A stretch of DNA of 38,677 nt from Gammaproteobacteria bacterium. GTDB lineage: Bacteria > Pseudomonadota > Gammaproteobacteria > Burkholderiales > Burkholderiaceae_C. The translations under genes and the position numbers were made by a program. Shown in pieces: positions 7,797-17,030 of the stretch. The notes beneath the pieces were generated by a model that was not told the origin of the DNA, made no database searches, and was given only the letters and a program-made list of their open reading frames with translations. Within the stretch, counting starts at the first letter, position 1. Every line of letters begins with the position of its first letter. The stretch lies in NCBI GenBank assembly GCA_018820395.1, contig JAHJOG010000249.1, positions 1 through 38,677 on the forward strand, written 5' to 3'.

Positions 7797-7868
7797 ATAC
7801 CTGAGTGCGGAGTTGGGTCACTTAACGAATCTGAAAGTCGTCGGATGTATTGGATGAGGCGCCATCGA
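7797..7868. repeat. Diverged 72-bp repeat, copy 1 (upstream of first lipoprotein gene)
   Basis: This segment aligns without gaps to 9158-9229. By hand, about 53 of 72 positions agree. Exact blocks include ATACCTGAG, GGGTCACT, CGGATG and CGCCATCGA. Copy 1 lies about 100 bp upstream of the lipoprotein start at 7971. On the minus strand the two copies would read similarly as protein (an IRR then SDP then SGxG pattern), so the repeat could be either a shared promoter/leader element or a coding remnant. Confidence 0.6.
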
Positions 7869-7970
7869 TCAATTCGACCGCGGGCGCCTCGCGCCTCCCA
7901 ATCCATCAACCGGTTCAGCTGATTTGCACTTCTTGCCGTCGTGCAGCTGCAATCAACGCGACCCCATCTC

Positions 7971-8882
7971 ATGACGCCATCGATTGCATCAAAATTCGAC
8001 GTTACTTTCGCCCCACTGCGCGCTGCACTTTGCTTGCTCGCGGTGATCATCCTTACTGGATGTGCGATCCATCCCAAGATCGCACCGGAGAAGCTCCGAG
8101 GAAAGACAACAGTCACCATCGTGCATACCCCGCCATTCAAGAACGCGGCGTGGATCGGAATCGCGGGGGTTGATCATTTTTCGAGCCACACGGACATCTT
8201 TATGTCCGATGACGGCTATGCGCTGAAAACCGACTACGCGGGCGACGCGGTCCAGAACACGCTGAACCAGCAGACAGCCTCACCGCCCGCCACTCGGGGT
8301 GCTGGCATGACGTCTCTTGTGACCGCGAGCCTCGTCGGTGCGCTCATCCAAGCCAGGCAAGATGCCACGCAAGAAAAGGCAAAGGCCTTCGACAGCGAGG
8401 TGCGAAAGCTCTTTCCGGAGTGGAATGTTCAGCAGGAATTCATCGATGCGTTGCTGCCCGCACTCCGGCAGCGGGGACTACAGCCACAGGTCTCGAGTCT
8501 GAGAACCAACGTTTTGGTATGGCCTGCAAGCAGCGAGGACGGGAAGCCCTATCGATCGAAGTCGCCCGATAAGTTCGACCCGATCGATTCAGATCTGCTG
8601 CTACAGATCAGCCCGCTCGCATTCTGGTCTGCTCCTGGGCCGCTGAACGAATACCGCATGAATGTCTCTGTCGGAATGGCTGTCTACGATGCAAAGTCGA
8701 AGGCCTTTCTGGGGCGTCAAACCATCGTCTACGACGGCCCGCGCGGCAATATCTATCCCCTCTATGGAGGTCTTGTCTCGGATTTGCCATCGGCCCAGCC
8801 CAGGCTGAGGCAAGCCCTGCTGTCGCTCGTCGACAGCGTGGCAGATGTTGCAAGCGGCAAGGGCAAGCAACCCGGCAAATGA
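7971..8882 (+). CDS. Hypothetical lipoprotein
   Basis: A 303-residue protein. A hydrophobic segment (residues 16-29) ends in the lipobox LTGC with the modified cysteine at position 31, so it is predicted to be lipid-anchored, most likely in the outer membrane because the residues after the cysteine (AIH) carry no retention aspartate. I do not recognise the family. Visible traits are a threonine/serine-rich mature start (KTTVTIVHT), a short hydrophobic alanine-rich stretch near residue 120 (SLVTASLVGALI), and a C-terminal GPRGNIYPLYGG segment. The ATG at 7971 is preferred over a GTG at 7941, since it gives a normal signal peptide; neither has a strong ribosome site. It sits between the Rhs remnant and another lipoprotein gene, a context in which lipoprotein immunity proteins occur, but that role is only a guess. 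Confidence 0.75.
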   Translation: MTPSIASKFDVTFAPLRAALCLLAVIILTGCAIHPKIAPEKLRGKTTVTIVHTPPFKNAAWIGIAGVDHFSSHTDIFMSDDGYALKTDYAGDAVQNTLNQQTASPPATRGAGMTSLVTASLVGALIQARQDATQEKAKAFDSEVRKLFPEWNVQQEFIDALLPALRQRGLQPQVSSLRTNVLVWPASSEDGKPYRSKSPDKFDPIDSDLLLQISPLAFWSAPGPLNEYRMNVSVGMAVYDAKSKAFLGRQTIVYDGPRGNIYPLYGGLVSDLPSAQPRLRQALLSLVDSVADVASGKGKQPGK

Positions 8883-9157
8883 CCTCTACCGCTTCCGGTC
8901 AGCTGCGTCCTTCCAGGCAGATCACATCTGCGTAACGCCCGAAACCGACAACCCGACCAAGTAGCCCGCACGAAGTGCGCGGGCCGCGCGCAGCGGTAGG
9001 GCGGATGCGACGCGGATCGCCACCGACGTCAGCGGCAATTTTCTGAGTGCCTCTTGCGGCTGCCATCTGACGAGGCTTCAAGCGCAACCGAACATCAAGA
9101 ACGTGGCGGTTGTGATCAGTGATTGGAAAGCCAAGGCGAGCACTGTCTATCGACCCC
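8883..9157. other. Gap between lipoprotein genes with possible decayed coding sequence
   Basis: The 465 bp between the two lipoprotein genes hold no intact gene. In one plus-strand frame, read from about 8992 to the TGA at 9163, the text is protein-like (DATRIATDVSGNFLSASCG, later NIKNVAVVISDWKAKA) but has no start, and an in-frame TAG precedes it. It may be the tail of a decayed gene. The family is not recognised. Copy 2 of the 72-bp repeat follows directly. Confidence 0.25.
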
Positions 9158-9229
9158 ATACCTGAGCGCGAAGCCGGGTCACTAAACAAATCCCGAATCC
9201 TTCGGATGAGTTGAGTCAATCGCCATCGA
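9158..9229. repeat. Diverged 72-bp repeat, copy 2 (upstream of second lipoprotein gene)
   Basis: Ungapped partner of 7797-7868, offset by 1361 bp. It includes a small inverted repeat, CCGAA-TCC-TTCGG (9194-9206), that copy 1 does not fully keep. It ends about 118 bp before the second lipoprotein ATG, nearly the same distance as copy 1 from its gene. Confidence 0.6.
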
Positions 9230-9313
9230 CTCAGACAAGCGGGGGGAGGGAATCAGACACCAGCACACATCACCAGTCACTCAAACATTCTCGCAATCTC
9301 ATTGCTGTCACAA

Positions 9314-9329
9314 CGGTGTCAAAACACCG
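9314..9329 (+). promoter_or_regulatory. Leader hairpin of second lipoprotein gene
   Basis: CGGTGT-CAAA-ACACCG is a perfect 6-bp stem with a 4-nt loop, ending 4 nt before the AGGGAG ribosome site of the gene at 9348. If transcribed, it would sit directly beside the ribosome site. Its function is unknown. Confidence 0.3.
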
Positions 9330-9347
9330 ACCCAGGGAGTTATCCAT

Positions 9348-10451
9348 ATGAAAACATCAACGCTTCGATTCATGAAGCTCGGCCTCATTGCGGCTGCGGT
9401 CACTGTCACGACCGGCTGCGCATCCATCATCAACGGGACGCAGCAGTCCGTCAAAGTCGAAACGCTGACCGAAAAAGGCGAGTCCGTGGCCGGTGCAGAC
9501 TGCCGGCTCAGCAACGCGAACGGAACGGTGGCCGTCGATTCGGGGCAGACCGCGCTCGTGAATCGCTCGGGCAGCACGCTTCGAATGAAGTGCCTGATGG
9601 ACGGTCACGCACCAGCTGCCGGCGACGCGTTGTCGCGCGTCAATGGAGGGTTGATCGGCAACGTTCTGTTCGGCGGCCTGATCGGCATCATCATCGATCT
9701 CAGCAACGGTGCGGGCTTCAGCTATCCCGACGAAGTGCGCCTGGTCTTCGGTCAGGAAAGAGCGTTCGATCGCTACGCGGGCGCCGCGGGAGGCGGCGCG
9801 GCCGGCCAACTGATCGGTCCTGTGGCCGACGAGCCTCGGAAGCCGGCAGGAGCGGGCAGGGCAAAGCCGCAAGGCGCAGCGGAAGGCGACGCGTCGTCGA
9901 ATCCCTTGAACAGGCCCCTTGGGAAAGGGGATGTCCTTCAATACGTCCTCACCGATAAATCGACCGGAAGAGAGTCGAAGGTCGACTACCGCCTCGATGA
10001 GATCAAGGGAAAAGAGCTGATCTTCAACCAGGGCGAGCGGATCGAGACTGCGGATGGCCGTGTGGTGCAGGTGCGCAGCATGAGCGCCGGACTTTTCGAC
10101 AGTTTGATGCCCGAAGGCGGATGGCTGCCGCTGAATATCCGGCCCGGCATGTCGTGGAGCGCCGAGTCTGCTTCGGTGAAGGTCCGGGCTGCGGCGGGCG
10201 ATGAGAGCACGGTGATGATCGACGGAGAGAGTGTCCGGGTGATCGCGGTGAAGGTAACGGGGTGGCAGCTCAATGCCAATGCGCAGCCCACGTCGGGTCT
10301 GCTGCGGCGCTCGTCTCAGGTCATCGTGACTTTGCTCTACGCGCCCGAGATGAAGCGGGTGGTTCAGGCGGACGCCGAAGTGCGGGGAGATTCTGGACGG
10401 GCCCATGAGTCTTTCAAGCTACAGCGCGTTGCACGCAGCAGCCAAGGCTGA
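9348..10451 (+). CDS. Predicted outer-membrane lipoprotein
   Basis: A 367-residue protein. The ATG at 9348 has an AGGGAG ribosome site about 9 nt upstream. The signal peptide runs to the lipobox TTGC, with the lipidated cysteine at position 24. The mature start, ASIINGTQQSVKVET, with following ADCRLSN and VNRSGSTLRMKC segments, resembles a recurring proteobacterial lipoprotein domain of about 130 residues (cysteine-asparagine-glycine-threonine opening, paired cysteines, then a glycine-rich FGGLIGIIIDLSNGAGFSYP stretch). After a linker rich in alanine, glycine and proline (about residues 145-190), a second domain of about 180 residues follows that I do not recognise. It probably works at the cell envelope. 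The next gene starts 12 bp later and may be co-transcribed. Confidence 0.82.
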   Translation: MKTSTLRFMKLGLIAAAVTVTTGCASIINGTQQSVKVETLTEKGESVAGADCRLSNANGTVAVDSGQTALVNRSGSTLRMKCLMDGHAPAAGDALSRVNGGLIGNVLFGGLIGIIIDLSNGAGFSYPDEVRLVFGQERAFDRYAGAAGGGAAGQLIGPVADEPRKPAGAGRAKPQGAAEGDASSNPLNRPLGKGDVLQYVLTDKSTGRESKVDYRLDEIKGKELIFNQGERIETADGRVVQVRSMSAGLFDSLMPEGGWLPLNIRPGMSWSAESASVKVRAAAGDESTVMIDGESVRVIAVKVTGWQLNANAQPTSGLLRRSSQVIVTLLYAPEMKRVVQADAEVRGDSGRAHESFKLQRVARSSQG

Positions 10452-10462
10452 AAGAAGTGCCT

Positions 10463-10768
10463 ATGAGCGCGCTCAAACTCGCGTGGAGGAGTGCGCTTGG
10501 CTTGCCTCTTTACGCCCTCGCGTTGATTGCCAGCACGGGCGGGACGGGACTCCTCGTCCATTGGCATGTCAAGACGTGGGCCACGGAGCAAGTCGTTCTC
10601 GCGCCCGTCGGCGGCAGGCGGGTGATCTTCTGTTTGGCGGTGAGTCTTCTGTCTTGGGCGACAGCTCGGCTGTTGTCGAAACGGCCGATATGGGATGAGG
10701 TGCTGCTTGCTGCAACCGCTCTCCCCATTGCTGTGCTGATGCTGCTGCCCGCCCGGTTTGCGCTCTGA
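10463..10768 (+). CDS. Small membrane protein of unknown function
   Basis: A 101-residue protein with three hydrophobic stretches (approximately residues 12-33, 52-70 and 79-98) and few charged residues, so an inner-membrane protein is likely. The ATG at 10463 is preferred because AAAGAAG lies a few bases upstream; an in-frame GTG two codons earlier is possible. It begins 12 bp after the lipoprotein gene and ends directly before a strong terminator, so it is probably the last gene of that operon. I do not recognise its family, and nothing suggests a specific role. Confidence 0.65.
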   Translation: MSALKLAWRSALGLPLYALALIASTGGTGLLVHWHVKTWATEQVVLAPVGGRRVIFCLAVSLLSWATARLLSKRPIWDEVLLAATALPIAVLMLLPARFAL

Positions 10769-10772
10769 AAAA

Positions 10773-10797
10773 AAAACGGCCCAGCCAGGGCCGTTTT
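10773..10797. terminator. Bidirectional intrinsic terminator
   Basis: A 10-bp stem, AAAACGGCCC / GGGCCGTTTT, with the 5-nt loop AGCCA. The plus strand continues into a T-rich stretch, and the minus strand ends in nine consecutive T residues. It lies 5 bp after the small membrane protein gene and 53 bp after the end of the convergent NADH dehydrogenase gene, so it can stop both. Confidence 0.9.
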
Positions 10798-10849
10798 CTG
10801 TTCGGGCCGAAGCCGGCCAGCAGGAAGGCACGCACGGCAAGCGTTGGCC

Positions 10850-12199
10850 TCACCCTTCCTCATCCTTCACCTCCACATGCGCCACCACACGCGCATGCCG
10901 CTCGAAGCTCCAGTACGCACTCGCCCAGTCCATCAGGACCACGATGCGGTTGCGGAATCCGATGAGGAAGTACACGTGCGCAAAGAGCCAGAAGAGCCAC
11001 GCGAAGCGGCCTGAGAAGCGGATGGGGCCGAAGGGTGTGCCGAGGTCCACGACTGCCGAGTTGCGGCCGATGGTGGCGAGGTTGCCGTAGTCGCGGTAGC
11101 GAAAGGGCAGGGTGTCGCGGCCTTCGATGCGGCGCAGGATGTTCTCGGACGCAGCGCGGCCCATTTGTTTGGCGCCGGGCGAAACGCCGGGCACCGGGGT
11201 CGGTGGCTTGCCGGGCCGGTAGCTCATGGCCGAAGCCAGGTCGCCGACCACGCTGATGTCCGGGTGGCCGGGCACGCTCAGGTCGGGCTGGACCTTGACG
11301 CGGCCGGCGCGGTCGGCTTCGGCGCCGGTGGCTTCGCAGAGTTGGCGGCCGAGGGGCGAGGCTGCGACGCCGGCCGCCCAGACCACGCAGTGGCAGTCGA
11401 TGCGGTGCACGCCCTTGCCGGCCCCACCGTCGCTGAAGGGCGACTCGACTTCGATGCCGGTTTCGTCGATCGAGGTGACACGCGCATTCAGGCGCACTTG
11501 CACGCCCAGCTTTTGCAATTGCTCGAGTGCGCGTTGGCTCAACGACTCGGGCATGGCGCTCAACACGCGCGGGCCGCCTTCGATGAGCAGCACCTCGGCA
11601 CTGCGAGGGTCGATGTGGCGAAACTCGCCTTCGAGCGTGTGCCGCGCGATCTCGGCGAGCGTGCCGGCCATTTCGACGCCGGTGGGACCGGCGCCGATCA
11701 CGGCGAAGGTGAGCAATGCGCGGCGTCGCGCGGCGTCGGCTTCGAGTTCGGCGGCTTCGAAGCTCATCAGCACGCGACGGCGGATTTCGAAGGCGTCGGC
11801 GAGTGTCTTGAGTCCGGGGGCGAAGCGTTCCCAGCTTTCGTTGCCGAAATAGCTGTGCGTCGCGCCCGCGGCAACGATCAGATGGTCCCAGGGCAGGCGC
11901 ACGCCGCCGACCAACTGCACTTCGCGCGCGGCGGTGTCGATGCGCTCGACTTCGCCCAACAGCGTGGTCACGTTCGGCTGCTTGCGAAACAGCAATCGGG
12001 CGGGGGCCGCGATCGACGGCGCGGCGAGGCCCGCGGTGGCCACCTGGTAGAGCAGGGGCTGGAACAGGTGGTGGTTGGTTTTTTCGACAAGTGTGATGTC
12101 GACGGGGGCGCCGCGCAGCTTTCGGGCCGCTTCGAGCCCGCCGAAACCGCAACCGATGATGACAACGCGGGGCCGCGCGGACGGAATGGTCGTGCTCAT
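10850..12199 (-). CDS. ndh: Type II NADH dehydrogenase (NDH-2 family)
   Basis: A 449-residue flavoprotein that transfers electrons from NADH to quinone at the inner membrane without pumping protons. The N-terminal FAD-binding motif is GCGFGG (residues 16-21) and the second, NADH-binding, Rossmann motif is GAGPTG (169-174), followed by GVEMAGTLAE. Further family marks are NHHLFQPLLYQVA near residue 42, a VVWAAGV motif, and the flavin-binding VVGDLA motif. The C-terminus contains an aromatic hydrophobic stretch (about 399-415), the membrane-contact region of NDH-2. The start at 12199 directly precedes the first Rossmann strand; a longer upstream extension has no family likeness. It is a single gene ending at a bidirectional terminator. 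Related quinone reductases (e.g. sulfide:quinone) are less likely from length and motifs. Confidence 0.92.
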   Translation of the reverse strand: MSTTIPSARPRVVIIGCGFGGLEAARKLRGAPVDITLVEKTNHHLFQPLLYQVATAGLAAPSIAAPARLLFRKQPNVTTLLGEVERIDTAAREVQLVGGVRLPWDHLIVAAGATHSYFGNESWERFAPGLKTLADAFEIRRRVLMSFEAAELEADAARRRALLTFAVIGAGPTGVEMAGTLAEIARHTLEGEFRHIDPRSAEVLLIEGGPRVLSAMPESLSQRALEQLQKLGVQVRLNARVTSIDETGIEVESPFSDGGAGKGVHRIDCHCVVWAAGVAASPLGRQLCEATGAEADRAGRVKVQPDLSVPGHPDISVVGDLASAMSYRPGKPPTPVPGVSPGAKQMGRAASENILRRIEGRDTLPFRYRDYGNLATIGRNSAVVDLGTPFGPIRFSGRFAWLFWLFAHVYFLIGFRNRIVVLMDWASAYWSFERHARVVAHVEVKDEEG

Positions 12200-12463
12200 T
12201 GGCCGGATGATACGCAGAGAGTCGCAGCGGGCTTGTCGGGTATGGCAGGGCCGATGCCGCCGGATTAAAAGGGGAATGACAGCGCCTAGAGAGTTGTGCG
12301 AAAGTGAGGGCAATCGGTCTCCCCCGGCGGCTTGACGCCGCTTGCCGTGGGGATTTGTCCTACCCCGCCATGCCTCGGGCATGCGCTACAAACCCTCGAT
12401 ATCCGCTGGAGTCCAACCGGAATCCATCCGAACAACAGCCGAAAAACAGCCATCGGAGACTTC
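12200..12463. promoter_or_regulatory. Divergent intergenic region, ndh / egtB
   Basis: These 264 bp separate two divergent genes and must hold both promoters. I see no convincing -35/-10 pair. Small palindromic pieces include CGGCGGCTTGACGCCG around 12325-12340 and GCCTCGGGCATGC-type symmetry near 12372. No gene is supported here. Confidence 0.4.
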
Positions 12464-13731
12464 ATGAATTTCATTCGGCCGGCCCAGCGAGCGGCGGACG
12501 AGTTGCGCGATCGATTCGAAGCCGTGCGGGCGCATTCCCTGTCACTCGCTGCACCGCTTTCGGCCGAAGATCAGTGCATCCAGTCGATGCCCGACGCCAG
12601 CCCGACCAAGTGGCACCTGGCGCACACCACCTGGTTCTTCGAAACGGTGCTCCTGCGCGCCCACGCTGCTCCCTACCAGGACTTCGATCCGCGGTTCCAC
12701 TATCTCTTCAATTCGTACTACGAGGCGCTCGGCCCTCGCCATCCGCGGCCACAGCGCGGGCTGTTGACGCGACCTTCCGTCGACGAGGTGCTGGCCTATC
12801 GCAAGCACGTCGACGAAGCGGTGATCGCGCTCTTGCAGGCCGACGGAGATGCCGTTGATACCAGCGACATTCACGCGATCGTCACGCTCGGCCTGCACCA
12901 TGAACAGCAGCACCAGGAACTGCTGATGACCGACATCCTGCACGCCTTGTCATGCAACCCGTTGCTGCCCGCTTACCAGCCCGCTGCCACGCCGGCGCTG
13001 CGTCTTGCATCGTCGGCGCCGGATGTGCGCTGGATCGAGCATGCGGGCGGTCTCTGCGATGTCGGGCATGCGGGCGACGGCTTTGCGTTCGACAACGAAA
13101 CACCGCGCCATCGAGTGCTGTTGCACCCGCACGCCATCGCAGACCGGCTGGTGAACTGCGGCGACTACGCGCGCTTCATCGATGACGGCGGCTATCGACG
13201 ACCTGAGTTGTGGCTGTCCGACGGTTGGGCCGCGGTGCAGTCGCAGGGTTGGCGATGTCCGGCTTACTGGCTGGCGCCGGACGATCCGCGGCTTGCGTAC
13301 CAGGCACATCCCGCGAACCCCGGTGCCGCAAGCGGCTGGCAGGTGTTCGGCCTGCACGGCGTGCGGCCGATGCAGCCGGAAGAGCCGGTGGCTCAACTCA
13401 GCTTTTATGAAGCGGCAGCCTACGCCGAGTGGGCCGGAGCCCGGCTGCCGACCGAGTTCGAATGGGAAGCGGCCGCGCAAGCCAAGGGCATCTCTCAGAT
13501 GACAGGGCACGTGTGGCAGTGGACGCGCTCCTCCTACGACCCGTACCCGGGCTTCCGCCCGCTCACCGGCGTCGCTGCCGAATACAACGGCAAGTTCATG
13601 GTCGGCCAGGTCGTGCTGCGTGGCAGCAGCCTGGCGACTCCCGCGGGCCATACCCGGCCCACCTACCGCAATTTTTTTCCGCCGGCCGCGCGCTGGCAAT
13701 TCTCGGGGCTGCGCCTCGCGAAAGACCTCTG

Positions 13732-13732
<1 letters not shown>
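12464..13732 (+). CDS. egtB: Ergothioneine synthase EgtB (hercynylcysteine sulfoxide synthase type)
   Basis: A 422-residue non-haem iron enzyme of the EgtB family. It couples a thiol substrate (gamma-glutamylcysteine or cysteine) to trimethylhistidine with oxygen, forming the sulfoxide precursor of ergothioneine. The N-terminal DinB-like four-helix part carries KWHLAHTTWFFE (H51) and the LHHEQQHQE motif (H146 and H150), which together form the likely iron-binding three-histidine set. The C-terminal half is the sulfatase-modifying-factor/C-type lectin fold, with LPTEFEWEAAA, a GHVWQWTRS motif and the final SGLRLAKD. The ATG at 12464 has GGAG 5 nt upstream. Its stop overlaps the egtD start (TGATG). 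There is no egtA or egtC in the window, so the preferred thiol cannot be settled here. Confidence 0.95.
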
Positions 13733-14724
<992 letters not shown>

Positions 14725-14763
14725 GGCTTGGCCCGCCATTCGATGCGGGCTTCGGAGAGTCTC

Positions 14764-15045
14764 ATGAAAGCAACCTGGAATGGCGCCACCATCGCGGAGA
14801 GCGATGACACCGTGCTGGTCGAGGGCAACCATTATTTTCCGATGGAGTCGCTCAACCGCGACTTCGTCACCTTCAGCAATCACAAGACGACCTGCCCCTG
14901 GAAGGGCACTGCCAGCTACTACTCGCTGCTGGTCGAAGGTGAACTCAACTCCGACGCCGCCTGGTACTACGCCGAGCCGAAGCCCGAGGCCGAGTCGATC
15001 AAGGGCCGGGTCGCATTCTGGAAGGGTGTGAAGGTGGCGAAATGA
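14764..15045 (+). CDS. DUF427 domain protein
   Basis: A 93-residue single-domain protein. The ATG at 14764 has GGAGA 5 nt upstream; an in-frame GTG at 14728 is less likely. The text shows the DUF427 pattern: a short beta-rich start (MKATWNGATIAES), YFPMESLNRDF, then TTCPWKGTASYYSL and a tryptophan-tyrosine pair in AAWYYAEPKPEAE. The biochemical function of the family is unknown to me. It follows egtD by 39 bp and its stop overlaps the start of the dioxygenase gene (ATGA), so it is probably part of the ergothioneine operon and translationally linked to the dioxygenase. Confidence 0.88.
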   Translation: MKATWNGATIAESDDTVLVEGNHYFPMESLNRDFVTFSNHKTTCPWKGTASYYSLLVEGELNSDAAWYYAEPKPEAESIKGRVAFWKGVKVAK

Positions 15046-15782
15046 ATGTCGGGTTCAGCCCGCCGTTCACCCCCATCGACCATGCTCCCGCCGCCCTGCA
15101 GCAGGACGGCTATGCGGTGTTGGATGCCGAAACGCTGTCCCGTTGGCTCGACACACCGCTCGATGATTTAGCCGCGCTGCAATCCGACTGGGACCATCTC
15201 CCGCCCGACGAATATCTGAAGGACGGGGGCCGCTATCGCACCCGGCGCCACGCCTGCTTCACGGTCGACGGGCAGCAACTGAGCGAGGTGCCGCATCGCG
15301 CACATTGGCAGCCGGTGGAATACAACGCGCTGCACGGCGGCATGCAGCGCTGGTTCGCGCCCATGGCAGCGGCCACACTTGCGCAGCCGGCTTGGCAGAA
15401 GCTCATGATGGGCATCGCATCGCTGGCCAGCGGCCTGCGCGGGCCGCAGCGATGGTTCGTGGAGGCGCATCAGTTCCGCATCGACACGACCGACGGCATC
15501 GGCCGGCCCACACCCGAAGGTGCGCACCGCGACGGCGTGGACCTGGTCGCGGTGCTGCTCGTGGCGCGACACAACATCAAGGGCGGCGAGACGCGGGTCT
15601 TCGAGGCCACGGGCCGCCGGGGCGAGAGGTTCACCATGACCGAGCCCTGGACGCTGCTGGTGCTCGACGATGCGCGGGTCATTCACGAATCCACGCCGAT
15701 CCAGCCCGTGGACGAGGCGCAGCCGGGCTGGCGCGACACGCTGGTCGTCACCTGCCGGGCAGGCGGTTTCCAGGGCGACTGA
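15042..15782 (+). CDS. 2-oxoglutarate/Fe(II)-dependent dioxygenase family protein
   Basis: A 246-residue soluble protein of the 2OG-Fe dioxygenase group that includes bacterial free-amino-acid hydroxylases (PF10014-like). The likely iron ligands are H162 and D164 in GAHRDGVDLV and H215 in ARVIHESTPI. R231 in WRDTLVVTCR is the expected 2-oxoglutarate-binding arginine. The spacing (about 50 residues between the HxD and the distal histidine) is normal. The start overlaps the DUF427 stop. Members of the family hydroxylate free L-amino acids, so a small amino acid or amino-acid derivative is the likely substrate. The operon position next to ergothioneine genes raises the possibility of a histidine- or thiol-related substrate, which is speculation. 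Confidence 0.85.
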   Translation: MNVGFSPPFTPIDHAPAALQQDGYAVLDAETLSRWLDTPLDDLAALQSDWDHLPPDEYLKDGGRYRTRRHACFTVDGQQLSEVPHRAHWQPVEYNALHGGMQRWFAPMAAATLAQPAWQKLMMGIASLASGLRGPQRWFVEAHQFRIDTTDGIGRPTPEGAHRDGVDLVAVLLVARHNIKGGETRVFEATGRRGERFTMTEPWTLLVLDDARVIHESTPIQPVDEAQPGWRDTLVVTCRAGGFQGD

Positions 15783-15860
15783 CGAGGGCGGTCGGCCGGC
15801 ATTTCACGACTGCCCGCGTCCTACAGGCCGAATCACGCTCCGGATGTACATTCGAAGCCC

Positions 15861-15877
15861 GGCCCGCTCGGCGGGCC
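15861..15877 (+). promoter_or_regulatory. Hairpin in the usp upstream region
   Basis: GGCCCGC-TCG-GCGGGCC is a perfect 7-bp stem, 84 bp after the dioxygenase stop and 26 bp before the usp start codon. It has no following T-run, so it could be a weak (Rho-assisted) end of the egt operon or a leader structure of usp. Confidence 0.35.
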
Positions 15878-15902
15878 CCACGCAAAACGATAGGGGATTG
15901 CC

Positions 15903-16340
15903 ATGTTCAATCACATCCTGGTGCCGATCGACGGTTCCGAAACGTCGATGCTCGCAGTCAGCAAGGCCAGCGGTCTGGCCCTGGCCTTCGGCAGTCGCAT
16001 CACCCTGATCCATGTGGTCGACAACTACCCGTTCATCGGCGTGGGCGCAGACTATGCGCTCGGGCAAAACGAATACCTCGCAGCGGCCACCAGCAGTGCC
16101 AATGCAGCGCTGGCACGCGGTGTGGCTGCATTGGCCGCCGAAGGCTTGCACAGCGACCAGCGCGTGATCGACGGGCATGTGGTGCATGAAGGCATCGTGG
16201 ACACGGCCGATGCGATTGCGGCCGACCTGATCGTGATGGGCTCGCACGGTCGCTCCGGCATCGAAAAGCTGCTGCTCGGCAGCGTCACTCAGCGCGTCTT
16301 GCAGGATTCGAAGGTGCCGGTGCTGGTGGTCAAGGGCTGA
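15903..16340 (+). CDS. Universal stress protein, UspA family
   Basis: A 145-residue cytoplasmic protein with the full Usp domain. It opens with MFNHILVPIDGSE, contains the typical central ADLIVMGSHG, and carries the ATP-binding signature GSHGRSGIEKLLLGSV (Gly-x2-Gly-x9-Gly-Ser), so it belongs to the nucleotide-binding branch. Such proteins help cells survive oxidative and energy stress, with mechanisms that differ by member. A GGGGAT sequence upstream can act as the ribosome site. It lies downstream of the ergothioneine operon, which also serves redox protection, but the 120-bp gap and hairpin suggest its own transcript. Its end overlaps the convergent rluA-like gene by 11 bp. Confidence 0.93.
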   Translation: MFNHILVPIDGSETSMLAVSKASGLALAFGSRITLIHVVDNYPFIGVGADYALGQNEYLAAATSSANAALARGVAALAAEGLHSDQRVIDGHVVHEGIVDTADAIAADLIVMGSHGRSGIEKLLLGSVTQRVLQDSKVPVLVVKG

Positions 16341-16992
16341 CCCACTCGAAGGGCGCCGGGCTTTCGAAGCGCACGGGCCGCCCGTCGGCCGGGTGCATGA
16401 ATTCGAGCGCAGTGGCATGCAACAGCAGGCGTGGCGCACGTGCTCTTGCGCTTGCGCCATCACCGTCGCCGACGTAGAGCGTGTCGCCCAGAATCGGGTG
16501 GCCGATCGATTGCAGGTGAACGCGCAGCTGATGGCTGCGACCGGTCAGCGGCTCCAGCCACAGATGCGTCGCATGGCGTGCTGCAAGTTGTCGCTGCGCT
16601 CGCCAGCGCGTGAGGCTGGGCTTGCCCGCCGGGTCGACTTTCTGCAGCGGGCGGTTGGGCCAGTCGGCGATGAGCGGGGCATCGATCACCTGCCAGTCGC
16701 CCGTCACTGGCAACAGGCCGTCCACGATGGCTTCGTAGGTCTTGCGGATCTGCCGCGCCGCAAAGGCTTCGCCGAGTGCGCGCTGCACCGTCGCACTGCG
16801 CGCCATGAGCACCAGGCCGCTCGTCGCCATGTCGAGGCGATGCACCACCCGCGCGTCGGGCCAGTGCCGCAGGGCGCGGGCGCTCAGGCAGTCCTGCTTG
16901 TCGTCGCCGCGTCCGGGCACGCACAGCAGGCCGGCTGGCTTGTCGAACACCAGCAGTTCGGCATCTTCATGAATCAGGCGAATCTCGTCCAT
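16330..16992 (-). CDS. RluA-family RNA pseudouridine synthase
   Basis: A 220-residue enzyme that isomerises uridine to pseudouridine in structured RNA. The catalytic motif HRLDMATSGL has the active aspartate at position 54. A DKPAGLL motif (about 17-23) and GRSHQLRVHL (near residue 150) complete the RluA pattern. There is no N-terminal S4 domain, and the length matches E. coli RluA (219 residues), which modifies 23S rRNA U746 and tRNA U32. Assignment to exactly that specificity is tentative because related short members (RluA, TruC-like) are hard to tell apart by eye. The gene stands alone on the minus strand and its end overlaps usp by 11 bp. Confidence 0.9.
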   Translation of the reverse strand: MDEIRLIHEDAELLVFDKPAGLLCVPGRGDDKQDCLSARALRHWPDARVVHRLDMATSGLVLMARSATVQRALGEAFAARQIRKTYEAIVDGLLPVTGDWQVIDAPLIADWPNRPLQKVDPAGKPSLTRWRAQRQLAARHATHLWLEPLTGRSHQLRVHLQSIGHPILGDTLYVGDGDGASARARAPRLLLHATALEFMHPADGRPVRFESPAPFEWVSP

Positions 16993-17030
16993 CGGCGCAC
17001 GAGTCTAGGCGCTGGGCTATCCTCGACGAA

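Noticed and set aside
7749..7922. A 57-codon plus-strand frame starting in an ATGA overlap with the Rhs remnant.
   Set aside because: It runs through the 72-bp repeat without any equivalent frame in the second copy, has no family likeness, and starts off a pseudogene.
5122..10451. A transposon or integron explaining the Rhs/lipoprotein locus.
   Set aside because: No transposase or integrase gene and no terminal inverted repeats with flanking target duplications could be seen.
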